Assembly (NCBI GenBank): GCA_023249165.1
Contig: JAHFDE010000094.1
Coordinates: forward strand, 1 to 8,192
Origin: Candidatus Methylomirabilota bacterium
GTDB taxonomy: Bacteria > Methylomirabilota > Methylomirabilia > Methylomirabilales > CSP1-5
Direction of reading: 5' to 3'
Length of the DNA stretch: 8,192 nucleotides
Part shown: in pieces, positions 6,796 to 8,192 of the stretch
Layout of the letters: each line of letters opens with the position of its first letter
How positions within the stretch are numbered: position 1 is the stretch's first letter
The notes under the pieces: generated by a model
Told to the model about the DNA's origin: nothing
The model's database searches: none
Seen by the model: the letters and a program-made list of their open reading frames with translations, nothing else
Translations under genes and position numbers: made by a program

Positions 6796-7146
6796 CTACG
6801 GCTCCTCGAGCTGGATGATCTGCCCCGGACGGGGGTTGACCATGCCCAGCTCACGTCGGGCGAACTCTTCGACCCTCTTCAGGGAGCGGAGTCGGCTGAG
6901 CTCCATCCGGAGCCCCTTCCCCTCCTGCGTCAGGCTGGCCTGCGCGGCCCGGTGCCGCTCGATCTGGTAGCCAAGACGCACCACCTGGATGTGCTGCCAC
7001 ACGTAGAAGAGCAGACCGAGCAGCAGCACCCCGCACACGATGAGCTTCTGTTTGAGCTCGGGTGACAGCCCCCGCTTCGCCCGCCGGGCCCGGACTCCGA
7101 AGGGGAGCTCCTGCTGGATCGATCCTGAGCGGACCTCAGGGGCCAT
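6796..7146 (-). CDS. ftsL: Cell division protein FtsL
   Basis: Small bitopic divisome protein of 116 residues, known in the family to form a coiled-coil complex with FtsB/DivIC and FtsQ/DivIB and to help activate FtsWI. The sequence shows a basic cytoplasmic N-terminus (about 1-34, with RARRAKR at 19-25), one membrane segment (about 35-50, VCGVLLLGLLFYVW), a charged helix likely to be coiled coil (about 51-95) and the FtsL/DivIC-type ending EEFARRELGMVNP (93-105). Sequence conservation in this family is low, so the name relies on topology and on the position between rsmH and ftsI. DivIC/FtsB is the main alternative, since the ending resembles both. The ATG has a strong GGGAGGGG site at 7158-7151. 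The gene begins inside rsmH with an 11-nt overlap, and its TAG abuts the ftsI ATG. Confidence 0.88.
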   Translation of the reverse strand: MAPEVRSGSIQQELPFGVRARRAKRGLSPELKQKLIVCGVLLLGLLFYVWQHIQVVRLGYQIERHRAAQASLTQEGKGLRMELSRLRSLKRVEEFARRELGMVNPRPGQIIQLEEP

Positions 7147-8056
7147 CCTGCCCCTCCCGCCGCTCGGCGGCCCGCAGCTTGGCGCTCCGAGCCCGAGGGT
7201 TCAGGCCCGTCTCCTCGGCCGACGGCGTCACAGGACGCCGGGTGAGGATCCGGACACCGGGGACCGCGCCCGGCGCCGCCAGCCGACGGAACAGATGCTT
7301 TACCACCCGATCCTCCAGGGAGTGAAAGGCGATCACACAGATCCGTCCCCCGACCTTGAGCAGGTCTATCGCCGCCTCGAGCGCCTCCTCCAGCCCCTCG
7401 AGCTCTTGATTGACGGCGATCCGGATCGCCTGAAAGGTGCGCGTCGCCGGATGGATCCGGCGGGGCCAGAGCCGCCGCGGGATGGCCCGGCTGACGACCG
7501 TGGCCAGCTCCTGCGTGGTCTCCAAGGATCCGTGGCCGCGCGCGCGCACGATTCCCCGGGCAATCTGACGGGCCCACCGCTCCTCGCCGTACTCTCGAAT
7601 GATCCGCGCGAGGCGCTCCTCCGGAAGGGCGTGGAGGAGCGCCCGGGCCGTCAACCCCCCACTGTGCCGGTCCATGCGCATATCCAGAGGCCCCTCCATG
7701 CTGAAGCTAAACCCCCGACCAGGATCCGCGATTTGCAGCGACGAGACCCCCAGATCAAACAGGATCCCGTCGAATCGCCCCAGGTGAAGGGGTGAGAGCA
7801 GCCGGGGCAGCTCCCGGAAATCCCCATGGATCAATCGCACCCGGTCGCCGAAACGCTCCAGTGCACCCCTGGCACCGGCAATCCCCTCGGGGTCCCGATC
7901 GACCCCGACCAGCCGCGATGGCGGTCCGGCCGCATCCAGGATTGCTGCGGCGTGGCCTCCACCCCCAACGGTGCAGTCCAAGTACAGCCCGTCCGGTCTC
8001 GGTCCGAGGGCGGCCACCACCTCCCGAACCAGGACCGGGATATGCCCAGTCGTCAC
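7136..8056 (-). CDS. rsmH: 16S rRNA (cytosine(1402)-N(4))-methyltransferase RsmH
   Basis: S-adenosylmethionine-dependent enzyme (older name MraW) that methylates N4 of C1402 in the ribosomal P site. It is complete at 306 residues, close to the usual 310. Motifs in order: the N-terminal HIPVLVREVV (5-14), the SAM-binding YLDCTVGGGGHAAAIL (25-40), VDRDPEG (52-58), DGILFDLGVSSLQ (96-108), GFSFSMEGPLDMRMD (115-129), HPATRTFQAIRIAVNQEL (202-219), GGRICVIAFHSLEDRVVK (236-253) and the basic C-terminal NPRARSAKLRAAER (286-299). The start is GTG at 8056-8054, which overlaps the stop of the upstream gene as GTGA. No strong ribosome site is visible there, so translation is probably coupled. The frame stays open to the window edge, but the upstream part does not look like RsmH. 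Confidence 0.97.
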   Translation of the reverse strand: MTTGHIPVLVREVVAALGPRPDGLYLDCTVGGGGHAAAILDAAGPPSRLVGVDRDPEGIAGARGALERFGDRVRLIHGDFRELPRLLSPLHLGRFDGILFDLGVSSLQIADPGRGFSFSMEGPLDMRMDRHSGGLTARALLHALPEERLARIIREYGEERWARQIARGIVRARGHGSLETTQELATVVSRAIPRRLWPRRIHPATRTFQAIRIAVNQELEGLEEALEAAIDLLKVGGRICVIAFHSLEDRVVKHLFRRLAAPGAVPGVRILTRRPVTPSAEETGLNPRARSAKLRAAERREGQDGP

Positions 8057-8192
8057 CCCGCCATGGCGAGACGCCTGAGCCGACAGGCCTGTCGGGCGCC
8101 GCGCTCCTCCGGGTAGTGCTCGAAGAAGGGGAACACCCCGGCGGCCCGAAACGTCTCCTCGACCGCGGGAGGGAGCGCCAGCAGACTCACAT
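8053..8192 (-). CDS. Probable STAS-domain protein, C-terminal 45 residues only
   Basis: An open frame enters from the right edge and ends at TGA 8055-8053. The 45 complete codons read LLALPPAVEETFRAAGV, then FPFFEHYPEERRARQA, then a basic tail ending in LAMAG. The pattern of a hydrophobic strand, a P-x-V-x-x-x-F-x-x-A-G-V helix, FF-x-x-YP and an acidic stretch resembles the end of STAS domains, as in anti-sigma-factor antagonists of the SpoIIAA type. It does not resemble the C-terminus of MraZ, the usual protein upstream of rsmH. The stop overlaps the rsmH start by 4 nt (GTGA), typical of co-translated genes. The residues that would show whether it is a phosphorylatable antagonist (the central serine) lie outside the window. 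The identification rests on a short pattern and is tentative; that the frame is coding is more certain than the family. Confidence 0.5.
   Translation of the reverse strand, partial: VSLLALPPAVEETFRAAGVFPFFEHYPEERGARQACRLRRLAMAG

Noticed and set aside
8057..8192. Longer RsmH starting upstream of 8056
   Set aside because: The frame is open to the edge, but RsmH proteins usually begin a few residues before HIPVL. The upstream codons look like a shadow of the overlapping STAS-like frame.
8053..8192. C-terminus of MraZ
   Set aside because: MraZ would be the common gene here, but the residues do not show the MraZ pattern and fit a STAS end better.

Overview
This window is one uninterrupted stretch of a bacterial division and cell wall (dcw) operon. 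All eight genes lie on the minus strand, so transcription runs from the right edge to the left edge: STAS-like gene (3' end only), rsmH, ftsL, ftsI, murE, murF, mraY, murD (5' part only). All calls rest on reading the translated proteins and their motifs; no database search was done. The sequence is GC-rich. MurE carries the DNPR motif typical of meso-diaminopimelate ligases, and FtsI is a class B transpeptidase without visible PASTA repeats. Together these suggest a Gram-negative-type bacterium with ordinary meso-DAP peptidoglycan. A GC-rich environmental phylum such as NC10/Methylomirabilota or a deltaproteobacterium-like lineage is possible, but the phylum cannot be fixed from this window.

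Region by region, right to left: 8053-8192 is the end of a small protein that resembles the C-terminal helix of a STAS (anti-sigma-antagonist type) domain, not MraZ, which commonly precedes rsmH. It overlaps the rsmH start by 4 nt. rsmH (16S rRNA C1402 methyltransferase) overlaps ftsL by 11 nt. The ftsL stop directly abuts the ftsI start. ftsI overlaps murE by 26 nt. murE and murF are separated by a 78-nt gap filled by an inverted array of 7-nt repeats. The murF stop and the mraY start overlap by one base. mraY and murD are separated by 125 nt that again consist largely of degenerate 7-nt repeats in opposite orientations.

The genes form one pathway. MurD, MurE and MurF add D-Glu, meso-DAP and D-Ala-D-Ala to UDP-MurNAc-L-Ala in the cytoplasm. 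MraY moves the finished pentapeptide onto undecaprenyl phosphate to make lipid I. FtsI cross-links the septal glycan strands, and FtsL is part of the divisome scaffold that activates septal synthesis. The genes themselves are conventional and intact. The unusual content is the pair of heptad-repeat elements in the only two real gaps of the operon, and the STAS-like gene at its upstream end.
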